Below, piece by piece: positions 1 to 7,982 of a DNA stretch of 36,455 nt. The stretch comes from Planctomycetota bacterium (lineage in GTDB: Bacteria > Planctomycetota > PUPC01 > JACPCR01). The notes beneath the pieces were generated by a model. That model had not been told where the DNA came from. It did not search any database and saw nothing but the letters and a program-made list of their open reading frames with translations. A program made the translations under genes and the position numbers. The stretch is from assembly GCA_030740295.1 (NCBI GenBank), contig JASLXP010000619.1, forward strand, positions 1 to 36,455. The letters are read 5' to 3'. Position 1 is the stretch's first letter; every line of letters begins with the position of its first letter.

Positions 1-573
1 GAGCTCCACAACAAGGGAATCGGAAGCAACGTCCTCACCCGTGAATGCCCGGCCTACGAGCATTCCAGGAAGCCTTCAGCGCTCGAACGACTCGATGACG
101 ATTTGATCAACCTGAAGCCGGACATGGTCTTCCTTTCTTACGGGCTGAATGATTCACGAGGGGGGATATCGCTCGAGGTCTTTCAGCGCGCCTACCAGGA
201 GCTCGTGGATCGCATCCGAGAGGCCATCGATCCGACGATCGTCATACTGAATACCTATTACATGCACGAGGTATTGTACGACCACGAAATCTGGGGCGCC
301 AGCAACTATGAAATCACCGACGCATTCAATGAACTGATCGCAGGCTTTGCTGTGGCCAACGACCTGATCCTCGCCGACATCTACTCGGGAGAGGTAGGGG
401 TGGACTGGATCATCGATAACGATCATTGCCATCCGAATGACGTAGGACACATGATCGTGGCACACCGAGTGTTCGAGGCGGTCGTGAGGAACTGCAGTTT
501 CACGGCCTGCCAGATTCCGGAAGAGACACGCATTAAAAAATTCGTAGAAACCTACGGAAACGGGCCTGACTGA
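1..573 (+). CDS. SGNH/GDSL-type hydrolase, 5'-truncated by window edge
   Basis: The reading frame is open from base 1 and ends with TGA at 573, so about 190 residues of the C-terminal part are visible and the true start lies outside the window. An internal TTG at 103 is in frame, but coding sequence continues upstream of it, so it is not the start. Two SGNH hydrolase signatures are visible: a block III Gly-x-Asn-Asp type motif (SYGLNDSRGG, about residue 45) and a block V Asp-x-x-His motif (DNDHCHPNDVGH, near residue 140), which carries the catalytic Asp and His. The block I GDS motif with the nucleophilic serine must be upstream. The family hydrolyses esters, commonly acetyl groups on polysaccharides. 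A carbohydrate-esterase role fits the glycan-degrading context but is inference. The family call is firm; the substrate is unknown. Confidence 0.8.
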   Translation, partial: ELHNKGIGSNVLTRECPAYEHSRKPSALERLDDDLINLKPDMVFLSYGLNDSRGGISLEVFQRAYQELVDRIREAIDPTIVILNTYYMHEVLYDHEIWGASNYEITDAFNELIAGFAVANDLILADIYSGEVGVDWIIDNDHCHPNDVGHMIVAHRVFEAVVRNCSFTACQIPEETRIKKFVETYGNGPD

Positions 574-734
574 GGCGGCTGCAATCGGCGGAAAAGGCGG
601 CGCTACCGAACGACATCCCCCAGGCAAATCACACAATCTTCAATTAAACATTGCATAATCCCTGTCAGTCGGTGGAATAAGCGTATTCTGATTCCAAATC
701 CCCCTGGAATCGGCAGCACCTACCAACAAATCCA

Positions 735-3674
735 GTGAAAAATCAAGTTATCTGTACCAACTGCTCGAAGCCGTTGATATATGCTGGCGAGCACGCCGGT
801 AAAAAACTCCAGTGCCCGAACTGCAACGCCATCGTCCTTGCTCCCGCAGTAGCGCAGCCGGTGGCTGCCGCCACGGCGGAGAAACGCCTGGGCAATTATC
901 TTATTCACGAAGAGTTGGGAAGAGGTGGCATGGGCGCCGTTTTTCTGGCCACCGATACTTCCTTGAATCGCCGCGTCGCGCTGAAGGTTCTCAGCTCGAA
1001 GCTAGTCAAGAATCAGACTTATGTGGACCGTTTTCTTCGTGAGTCTCGTTCCGCTGCTGCACTTCAACACCCCAATATTGTGACTGCTCTTGATGTGGGG
1101 CACGACGACGGACTGTACTACTTCGCCATGGAGCTGGTGGAGGGACAGAATCTCCGAAAGTTGCTCAAACAACAGGGCGCAATGACGGAAGAGCGGACCC
1201 TTGAAGTCGGCATTTGTATCGCCATGGCTTTGCAGCATGCCTGGCGAAAAAACATCGTCCACCGCGACATAAAACCTGACAACATCATGATCGCTCATGA
1301 TGGCACCGTAAAGCTGACGGACATGGGCCTGGCTAAGGCAACCGATAACAGCGATGCCACGCTGACCCAGGCCGGCATCATGATCGGCTCCCCTCACTAT
1401 GCGTCGCCGGAGCAGATCCGAGGTGATTCCGAAATCGATTGCCGGACGGACATCTATTCCCTGGGCATCAGCCTCTACCACATGGCCGTGGGCGGCCCGC
1501 CGTTTCTGGGTGAGACCGCCGGCCTGGTGACTGCCAAACAGTTGGAAGAGCCACTACCGGATCCAAGGCAATTTAAACCGTACCTGACCGCGGGTTTCTG
1601 CCAACTGCTCCAGCGGATGACGGAAAAGGATCGCGACAAGCGCTTCCAGACCCCTGATGAGATGTTCGATGCCATCCAACAGGTGAGAGCCGGGAGCGCG
1701 CCCGCACAGTCCTCCGTGCCGACCGCTGCTCCCATTGCTCCCCGGGGCGTTTCAAGTGCTCGTTCGATTCAACGTAAAAAAAGCAGATCTCTGGCACCAC
1801 TTGGCTTCGTCGCCCTTCTTTTACTCACGGCAGGAGCGGTCTATTTCTATCTTAACAGGAATGAAAGCAGGCCCGCTGTGAAGCCGACCCCGGCCGTGGT
1901 AAGAAAGAAAGCCCCAGTCGTCGATAAGGCGCAAAAGGCCAAGGCGAATCTGTCGAACGCCAATCGATTCGCGGCGTCGCATCCAGAGGATTACGAAAAA
2001 GTCATTGGCCAGTATCAGGAAGTCTGGCTTCTTGCCGCCGGCACACCCGTCGAGGCAGATGTCCTGGCCGCCATCGAAAGTTGGAAGAAAAAGTGGAAGG
2101 GGGCCGCGGAGGCGAAATTCAACGCCGTCAAGCTGCGGTCAGACAGCCTGGCTCAGGCGAATGATGTTGAAGTAGCCGTTGCTGCGTGGAAAGAGTTTCC
2201 AACAAATTTGCGTGAGCCCGGGATCGCCGAGCGCATCTCAACCGCAACCGGCGCATTGCAGCAACCGGAAGAGACCGTCGAGACGGTGGCACCTGAATCT
2301 GAAGAAGCCGGCCTGGATCCTGAATCATTGCAGGCCGCGCTCAAAGATTACGGCAAGGTCATGGAATCTTTGGGGCCGCTCTTTAAGGAGCGAAATTGGC
2401 CACGAATCAAAGTCGTTACCGCCAAGTTGCTTGAACAGGAACGTACAGAACCGATGAGGACGTTTCTCACCGCTTTCGACGGTGATATGAAAGCTGCCCA
2501 ATCCTTTATCAGTGTGGAACGAATCAGAAGTCGTATCGGCCAGACCCTGCGTTTCGCAGGCATTGAATCCACGCTGTTAGATGCAAATGAAAAAGAGATC
2601 GAGGTAAAGAATGCCGCCGGAGAAATGAGCAAACCGCTATTGAAAATGCGTGCGAAAGATTTCTTCGAGCTTCAGGGCCTGGATTCCAGCACAGCAAGTG
2701 AAAAGGATCTTCTTGCGGTTGGCGTCCTGAGCTTCATGGACGGTAAGTTTAAGGACGCTACGGAGTTTTTCGGCCGGCTCGAAAGCCCGAGTGCAACAGC
2801 TTATGACGATGCGATCAGATTCAAGACTGAGGTTGCGGCCAATGAGAAAGTCAACCAGCTTAAAGCCGCTGTGAAATCCTCCGATTACAGAAAGACCATT
2901 GCCATCGCTAAGACCTTGAATTCAGAGTATGGCCAGACAGAAATCGGTGAGGCTTACAAGGACCTTATACAGGAAAGCAAAGAAGCAGCGTTGGCCGTTT
3001 ATGAGGAACGTGCCAAAAAGGCCGATGCTCTTATTACGTTTGCTGAGGAATTGACGGCAGACAAGCTGAAAGTGCTGCAGGGCAAGTATGAAGCAGAAAA
3101 AGAAAGGATTACCGCAGAAAAACAGGAAGCGATGATGGATCCGACCGGATACGTCCTTGATCGGAGGTCTACGTATTCGAAATATTCATCAAGAAGCAAG
3201 GGCGGCGAGCCCAGCTCCTCCGAGAAACCTGTTCCTTTACCGGAAAAACCTATCGCTTTACCAGAAAAGCCTATCTCTTCCTCAGAAAAACCCACCTCTT
3301 CCTCAGAAAGACGTACCTCAGGAAGGCCTACCTCATCCAGCAAGACCTACACCTATGTCTACTATCACGTGGCCCTGAAAACAGGCGAACCCATCACCAA
3401 GAGCGCCAATTACAGTAGCATCTCGGAAATGTTGAGAAAGAAGGACATCGAGAGAGAATCTCACCGTCTGTTGAAGAACGAGTTGAAACGTCTTAAGAGG
3501 GAGCTCCCCGCCATCAAGCGGAGATACGAAAGCATCGCCTCAAAACTCATCAAAGGGGCGCGCAGCAGGAAGTCAGCCATCGAAACGCGAAAAAGACAAG
3601 TAATCCTGCAAATAAAGGAAGGCAAAGCAACGACTCAGGATGAAGTCAAAGCATATCTCGATAAGGCTGATTGA
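735..3674 (+). CDS. Membrane Ser/Thr protein kinase with N-terminal zinc ribbon and long extracytoplasmic tail
   Basis: GTG start at 735, 979 aa. An N-terminal zinc ribbon (Cys7, Cys10, Cys27, Cys30) is followed by a Hanks-type kinase domain at about residues 53-318: glycine loop GRGGMG (62-67), catalytic Lys84, probable helix-C Glu103, catalytic loop HRDIKPDN (176-183), activation-segment DMG (196-198) in place of DFG, and SPHYASPEQI. All residues needed for phosphotransfer are present, so it should be active. A single membrane segment lies near residues 354-373. The remaining ~600 residues would be outside the cytoplasm and are largely helical and charged. They include a Ser/Glu/Lys/Pro repeat patch (about 825-868) and a basic coiled-coil-like C terminus. 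The zinc ribbon-kinase-TM layout is common in Planctomycetes. Targets and ligand are unknown. It is separated from the next gene by 49 bp, so co-transcription with the 3724 gene is possible. Confidence 0.9.
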   Translation: MKNQVICTNCSKPLIYAGEHAGKKLQCPNCNAIVLAPAVAQPVAAATAEKRLGNYLIHEELGRGGMGAVFLATDTSLNRRVALKVLSSKLVKNQTYVDRFLRESRSAAALQHPNIVTALDVGHDDGLYYFAMELVEGQNLRKLLKQQGAMTEERTLEVGICIAMALQHAWRKNIVHRDIKPDNIMIAHDGTVKLTDMGLAKATDNSDATLTQAGIMIGSPHYASPEQIRGDSEIDCRTDIYSLGISLYHMAVGGPPFLGETAGLVTAKQLEEPLPDPRQFKPYLTAGFCQLLQRMTEKDRDKRFQTPDEMFDAIQQVRAGSAPAQSSVPTAAPIAPRGVSSARSIQRKKSRSLAPLGFVALLLLTAGAVYFYLNRNESRPAVKPTPAVVRKKAPVVDKAQKAKANLSNANRFAASHPEDYEKVIGQYQEVWLLAAGTPVEADVLAAIESWKKKWKGAAEAKFNAVKLRSDSLAQANDVEVAVAAWKEFPTNLREPGIAERISTATGALQQPEETVETVAPESEEAGLDPESLQAALKDYGKVMESLGPLFKERNWPRIKVVTAKLLEQERTEPMRTFLTAFDGDMKAAQSFISVERIRSRIGQTLRFAGIESTLLDANEKEIEVKNAAGEMSKPLLKMRAKDFFELQGLDSSTASEKDLLAVGVLSFMDGKFKDATEFFGRLESPSATAYDDAIRFKTEVAANEKVNQLKAAVKSSDYRKTIAIAKTLNSEYGQTEIGEAYKDLIQESKEAALAVYEERAKKADALITFAEELTADKLKVLQGKYEAEKERITAEKQEAMMDPTGYVLDRRSTYSKYSSRSKGGEPSSSEKPVPLPEKPIALPEKPISSSEKPTSSSERRTSGRPTSSSKTYTYVYYHVALKTGEPITKSANYSSISEMLRKKDIERESHRLLKNELKRLKRELPAIKRRYESIASKLIKGARSRKSAIETRKRQVILQIKEGKATTQDEVKAYLDKAD
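3018..3340 (+). repeat. Short Ser/Pro/Glu/Lys repeat region inside the kinase tail
   Basis: Within the kinase tail, the segment around 3210-3340 encodes repeated six- to seven-residue units of the type (S/P)-(S/L)-(S/P)-E-K-P: SSSEKP, PLPEKP, ALPEKP, SSSEKP, SSSERR. The DNA is correspondingly repetitive (cctcagaaaaa / ccagaaaagcct variants). The stretch just upstream, from about 3018, encodes Lys/Glu-rich helix. This looks like an unstructured spacer between the helical tail and the basic C-terminal domain. Tandem repeats of this kind often vary in copy number between strains, but that cannot be seen here. Confidence 0.6.
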
Positions 3675-3723
3675 GGCTGTTTCATCGATATCGGTCTGAG
3701 GCGATCGCATCCCCCGCTCCTCC

Positions 3724-6700
3724 ATGCCAGACCACCCCCGAGCACGTTCAAAATTCACAATCCCGCTGACCGGTCTCTCCCTCCTGGCAGGCATTCTCTT
3801 CTTTCCGGGCTCGGCGCAGACCGTGGCAGAAGGCAAAAGTCTTCCACCCATACTGCGGCTGCGCGAAGGACAGCAGTTGGTCGCCAATCGATATCTCACA
3901 CCCGGACAGGGTTCAGTGCTTGTCCGAATACGAGGCGAAGGATGGAAATCAGAACAATTTGAATCCTACCCTCTGATATCGCTGGGCACCGGTGATAATC
4001 AGATTCAGGTGGACGCTGCCGGCGCCACTGTCATCGCGTCCGGAAAAGAGGAACGCCTTTCCCTTTCCAAACTCAATGACATGGTGGACCATCTCGTCCT
4101 CATCCGATGGAAAGAAGGACGCGTCGAACTCTGGCTGGACGCCAGAAAGCTTGTGGAGGTAAAAGCCAGCTTCACACCTTTCGTGGGATTCCTGCGATGC
4201 CCGACACCGACGAAGAGCAAGCAGCCTTACCGCATCCTTGCATTCTCTGTCCAGCGGAACGCGATTGCTGAAAAATCAATCGGCCAGACGATGCATTCCC
4301 TAAGGTTCTCCAACGAGCCAATGGTGACCGTCCCGCGCTTTGAGCAGGCGCCAAAGATCGACGGCGCTGTAGCGGACGAAGTGTGGCGGAGTGCCGCAGC
4401 CGTTTCGGGACTTCACCGCCACGAGGAAAGGCTGCTTGCCAGAACTCAGGGCCAGTTTCTTCTCGGATATGACCCTGACTTCATGTACTTCGCCTACAGG
4501 GGGCCCGTCCCAACTGAATTCAAAGACTCACCCGAAACACGGAACAGCTTGCCACCGCTGTGGCAGAACGAAGAGAGGCACGACGCGGAAATCGATCAGG
4601 ATGACAGCGTCGGAATTACCGTCGTTCCAGATTATCCATTAGGCACCCGGTTTGGCCTGCTTGCCAATCACCTCGGCCGCCGTCTCGACTACCGGGCATC
4701 TCGCTCCATCGATCTCAGTTGGAATCCAGACTGGGAAACGGCCAGCAGGTTTGAGAATAACACCTGGACAGTAGAGGGGAGGATTCCATTCAAAGCATTC
4801 GGCGAAGCCCCCGCTGAGGGCGACGTGTGGGGGATGAATTTCCGGCGCATCTGGCGGATGCTCCAATCAGGCGCCGATGAATGGGCAACCGGTGAGTTGC
4901 TCTCCAACGGGCATCGCCTCAAAGCCCAGAGACCGAATGGAAGCCCCGGCCTGGGGCAAGTTCGATTTGGCGGTAAGCAATCCATGTCCGTGCGAATCGA
5001 AGAGGTTAACGGCCTCCATACCGTACGTCCCCTTTTGAGCCTGCGTCTGTTGAATCCGTCGGAAAACGAGCGGCCCATAAGGGTGAGGCTCAACTCAAAT
5101 TGCGGCGCGGTCAACGAGGCCAGCGATGTGAGCGTACCCGCGGGCGGAGAGAGGCCGTACCAATATGAAGGAGAGAATCTTCCCGATTACTCCTACCGTC
5201 TCGCCCTGCGTGTGGAAGATTCGAGAACGGGTGAGCTGTTGCATCGTTCCGTTTTCTATCACCAGCCTCGAACGCCGGCACGCTGCGAGATTCGATACTA
5301 CCCGACCTTTGATACGGTTCGTCTGAGATGGGATTTCTCGGATCTCGAAGGCACAACCCGGCTGAAAGACATCGCGGCTGAAGTGCATTTTATTGACCGC
5401 CGCACCAACAAGATTTCTTTCAGCTACGGCATCCCTGAATTCGAAAGTTTTCATCAGCGCGACGAGATTGATATCCGGAGGCTGTCGTCGGGGTACTATG
5501 TGGTTGCCGCGATTGTTGGAATCAACAGGAAAAAATCCGGTCAGACGGTGAAGCTCATTACAAAAACCAGCGGGGAGAAATGGCTGGGCAATAAGCTCGG
5601 CAGGGAAGAATATGTTCCTCTTCCGTACCTGCCCGTTCGATCAAAAGGCTTCGGTGCGGTGTCCGGGCGTAAGATAGAGGTGCTCGGGCGCGTCTATGAT
5701 TTTGGCCGTGCTGCCTTGCCGCAACAGATATTCATCAACAAGGAACCAATCCTCGCCGGGCCCATTCGCCTCATTGCGGAGCGAACGGAAGACGGCAAAG
5801 TGCGCGACCTCTCAAAAGACCTGGTCTGGGGGATCGGCGCAGGCAATCCGATCGTCTTCGATTACTTTGCACGGCGTTCTGACAGGGTGGAGTGGGCCAG
5901 CACATCGGCGCGTGGGGACATCATCCATCCGACCATTAATGGATGGGCCGAGTATGACGGTCTGATGTGGTTCAAGATTGCTGTACGTGGAAAGAAATGG
6001 ACCAAATTGAACTACCTCAAACTGCAGATCCCCATCAAAAAAGAATGGTCGAGCCTCGTCAACAGCTACGGCGATATCGTTGGAACGCTGCCTGAGAAAG
6101 GCATCCGAAAACACTGGCAACCTGTCTGGCTCGGCAATGAGAAGGGCGGCCTGCAATGGCTAACCGATTCGACCGCGTCCTGGAAACTCGAAAGACCGGA
6201 CAGAGCGGTCACCGTCAAGCCGCGACTTGAGGACACGCTGCTGGAGATAACCTTTCTCGATCATCCGTCTAAACTGCCGCACGGTCTCCGGACCGAGTTT
6301 GGGCTCATCGCCACGCCCGTTCGACCGCCCAAAGACTGGCACTTCACCGGGCGCAGCCCTCTGGGCGATGACTGGGCAATCGGCAATTATTCTCCCGCGG
6401 GCGAGGCCGCAAATCCAAAGGCATGGCCTGATGGCTCATACGGCCGGCATGTGAAAAACGCAGGCACCCAGGAAGAAGAGAGAGTCGAGCTCGCACCTCG
6501 CGTCGCTCTCGATGAATGCCGGGCTGGAAAGTCTGCGCCTGGGCAGAAGATGACCGCGACCCTCAACCATTACTTCTACGAATGGGCTGCCACCGGGCAG
6601 CAGACTTTCCTGCCTGGCCCGAAGGCTTTGAACATCGCGACCAGCTCACAAACATGGCAGGACTTCCTGGTCTGGAACTACTCGGACATGTACGACAGGA

Positions 6701-7581
6701 ATCGGTATTCAGGGTTTTACGTGGAAGGCGCGAACCCGGGTTTCAGCGACAATCTCGATGCAGGATCAGGCCAGCTGCTGGACAAGGTCGCCTACCCGCG
6801 ATGGAGTCTTCTCGGCACCAGGAAGCTCCTGAAACGCATGTTTGAGATGCTGCGAAAGAAAGAGCCTTATGGTTCAGTGCGTCTGAGGGTTGATGGCCCG
6901 ATACTCGCGCCGCTCATCGGATTCTGCGAAATGGTCGCGACCGGCGATTCGGTGAACCGGCATTTTTCGCATGAGAAACCGAACGCGTATCAACACCTGA
7001 CACTCGATCAATTCCGTGCCAGATTCCTCGGCACAAACTTCGGCCCGTACTGCTGGTGGCGCCCGCCGAACGGTCTGGTATTCAAAGGCGAACTCGAGGA
7101 CGGACAACAGCCCTCCGATCTCTACGGCGACGTGGACAGAGAATCGCGCTGGCTCGCGGGCATCGCGCTCCTTCATCATTGCCCTGTCTGGCCCAATCTG
7201 ATTCCAGGAAATTGGTCGGGCATACAGAAAGCCGTCGATGATTACGGCCTCGACCAGGCAAACTGGTCATTCAAAGGCTACTGGGACAATCCTCCGGCCA
7301 GGCTGCAGCCAGGGCAGGAGAACCTCGTCGTTAGCGCCTTTGTTATTGCAGACCGAGAGGCCGCGGTAAGTGAACATCGAGCTCTCTTCGTCATTTTCAA
7401 CAACTCCGATTGGTCGGGAGAGGTGAAGATCGTGCCGGGCTGGAAGTCCCTGAATCTGAGTCCAGCGAAAACTCGGTTCGAAGAGGCAGGTACCGGAAGA
7501 AAGCTCAATGCGACCGACACGGTAACCATCGAGGTCAAAGCCAGAGATGTGGCCCTGGTTGGATTGAAGGAGAGCAAATGA
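3724..7581 (+). CDS. Large secreted glycan-active protein: LamG-like, CBM9-like and DUF6067/GH-like domains
   Basis: ATG start, 1285 aa. A basic N terminus followed by a hydrophobic stretch ending FFPGSAQTVAEG indicates a signal peptide. Residues ~38-165 resemble a laminin-G/concanavalin sandwich. Residues ~200-415 resemble a family 9 carbohydrate-binding (DOMON-like) domain, with the typical opening PKIDGAVADEVW. Residues ~560-1150 match DUF6067, a glycoside-hydrolase-like family related to GH123, with the features WLGNEKGGLQWL, TEFGLIATPVRPP and a TIM-barrel segment around FYVEGANPGFSDN (~998). A beta-rich domain closes the protein. The positions where I expect acidic and His residues in this family carry unusual ones (YSGFYVEG, and RVDG at ~1054-1057), so catalysis is uncertain. 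A role in binding or cutting complex polysaccharide outside the cytoplasm is likely; the substrate is unknown. Its TGA overlaps the ATG of the 7578 fragment (ATGA). Confidence 0.8.
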   Translation: MPDHPRARSKFTIPLTGLSLLAGILFFPGSAQTVAEGKSLPPILRLREGQQLVANRYLTPGQGSVLVRIRGEGWKSEQFESYPLISLGTGDNQIQVDAAGATVIASGKEERLSLSKLNDMVDHLVLIRWKEGRVELWLDARKLVEVKASFTPFVGFLRCPTPTKSKQPYRILAFSVQRNAIAEKSIGQTMHSLRFSNEPMVTVPRFEQAPKIDGAVADEVWRSAAAVSGLHRHEERLLARTQGQFLLGYDPDFMYFAYRGPVPTEFKDSPETRNSLPPLWQNEERHDAEIDQDDSVGITVVPDYPLGTRFGLLANHLGRRLDYRASRSIDLSWNPDWETASRFENNTWTVEGRIPFKAFGEAPAEGDVWGMNFRRIWRMLQSGADEWATGELLSNGHRLKAQRPNGSPGLGQVRFGGKQSMSVRIEEVNGLHTVRPLLSLRLLNPSENERPIRVRLNSNCGAVNEASDVSVPAGGERPYQYEGENLPDYSYRLALRVEDSRTGELLHRSVFYHQPRTPARCEIRYYPTFDTVRLRWDFSDLEGTTRLKDIAAEVHFIDRRTNKISFSYGIPEFESFHQRDEIDIRRLSSGYYVVAAIVGINRKKSGQTVKLITKTSGEKWLGNKLGREEYVPLPYLPVRSKGFGAVSGRKIEVLGRVYDFGRAALPQQIFINKEPILAGPIRLIAERTEDGKVRDLSKDLVWGIGAGNPIVFDYFARRSDRVEWASTSARGDIIHPTINGWAEYDGLMWFKIAVRGKKWTKLNYLKLQIPIKKEWSSLVNSYGDIVGTLPEKGIRKHWQPVWLGNEKGGLQWLTDSTASWKLERPDRAVTVKPRLEDTLLEITFLDHPSKLPHGLRTEFGLIATPVRPPKDWHFTGRSPLGDDWAIGNYSPAGEAANPKAWPDGSYGRHVKNAGTQEEERVELAPRVALDECRAGKSAPGQKMTATLNHYFYEWAATGQQTFLPGPKALNIATSSQTWQDFLVWNYSDMYDRNRYSGFYVEGANPGFSDNLDAGSGQLLDKVAYPRWSLLGTRKLLKRMFEMLRKKEPYGSVRLRVDGPILAPLIGFCEMVATGDSVNRHFSHEKPNAYQHLTLDQFRARFLGTNFGPYCWWRPPNGLVFKGELEDGQQPSDLYGDVDRESRWLAGIALLHHCPVWPNLIPGNWSGIQKAVDDYGLDQANWSFKGYWDNPPARLQPGQENLVVSAFVIADREAAVSEHRALFVIFNNSDWSGEVKIVPGWKSLNLSPAKTRFEEAGTGRKLNATDTVTIEVKARDVALVGLKESK

Positions 7582-7766
7582 AGGATCTGCGGCTCGAGCT
7601 TCTTCAGAAGTTAAACCGTCGCCATCTTGCCGAACACCCCGGCGAAAACGACTTGCAGGCCCGCATCGCAAACTACGAGGTCTCCGCTCGCATGCAGACC
7701 GCGGCAACCGGGGCGTTTGACCTCAAGAAAAGAAGCGAAGCCACTCGAATGCTCTATGGCATCTAA
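7578..7766 (+). pseudogene. Internal fragment of a DUF1501 (sulfatase-like) protein, 62 codons
   Basis: Starting at an ATG that overlaps the stop of the preceding gene (ATGA, 7578-7581), 62 codons encode a peptide with the hallmarks of the middle of Planctomycete DUF1501 proteins: LNRRHLAEHPGE, then LQARIANYEVSARMQ and SEATRMLYGI. Full-length members have ~400-480 aa, with these segments in the central or C-terminal half. Both flanks are absent: upstream is an unrelated hydrolase frame, and the stop comes right after LYGI, where homologues normally continue with Asp and a GRxCLxARRL segment. I therefore read it as a remnant left by deletion or rearrangement rather than an intact gene. The overlapping start leaves open that the peptide is still translated by coupling. 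The family match rests on memory of conserved motifs, not on a search. Confidence 0.6.
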
Positions 7767-7982
7767 AGTGCCGCGGCTAAGAGGACGGCAGAGGCATACC
7801 AGATCTCCAGCCGCCTGGTCGGTGGACGGGATCCTGGCACAGCGCGATTTCTCACAAACATTTCAGGACACCGTCGTGGCCGCAGGCTGCCAGCCTGCGA
7901 GCACGGACAGATGCGGATGCAATACTTCCTGTGTAGTCCGATAAAAAGCGGCGTAAGATAAACATGTCACAGTACTAAGCGA
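7767..7982. other. Intergenic region after the DUF1501 remnant
   Basis: This 216-bp stretch has no convincing gene. It may hold decayed DUF1501 sequence: another frame reads YQISSRLVGGRDPGTARF, weakly like the CLxARRLVExGVRF segment that follows LYGI in the family. It also contains the palindrome at 7881-7899. A weak purine-rich stretch (aagcga) precedes the next ATG at 7983. Confidence 0.35.
7881..7899. repeat. 19-bp near-perfect palindrome
   Basis: CGCAGGCTG and its complement CAGCCTGCG are separated by one base. This could be a REP-like intergenic hairpin or part of a bidirectional terminator. No T-tract follows, so intrinsic termination is not supported. No second copy was noticed in the window. 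Confidence 0.5.
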
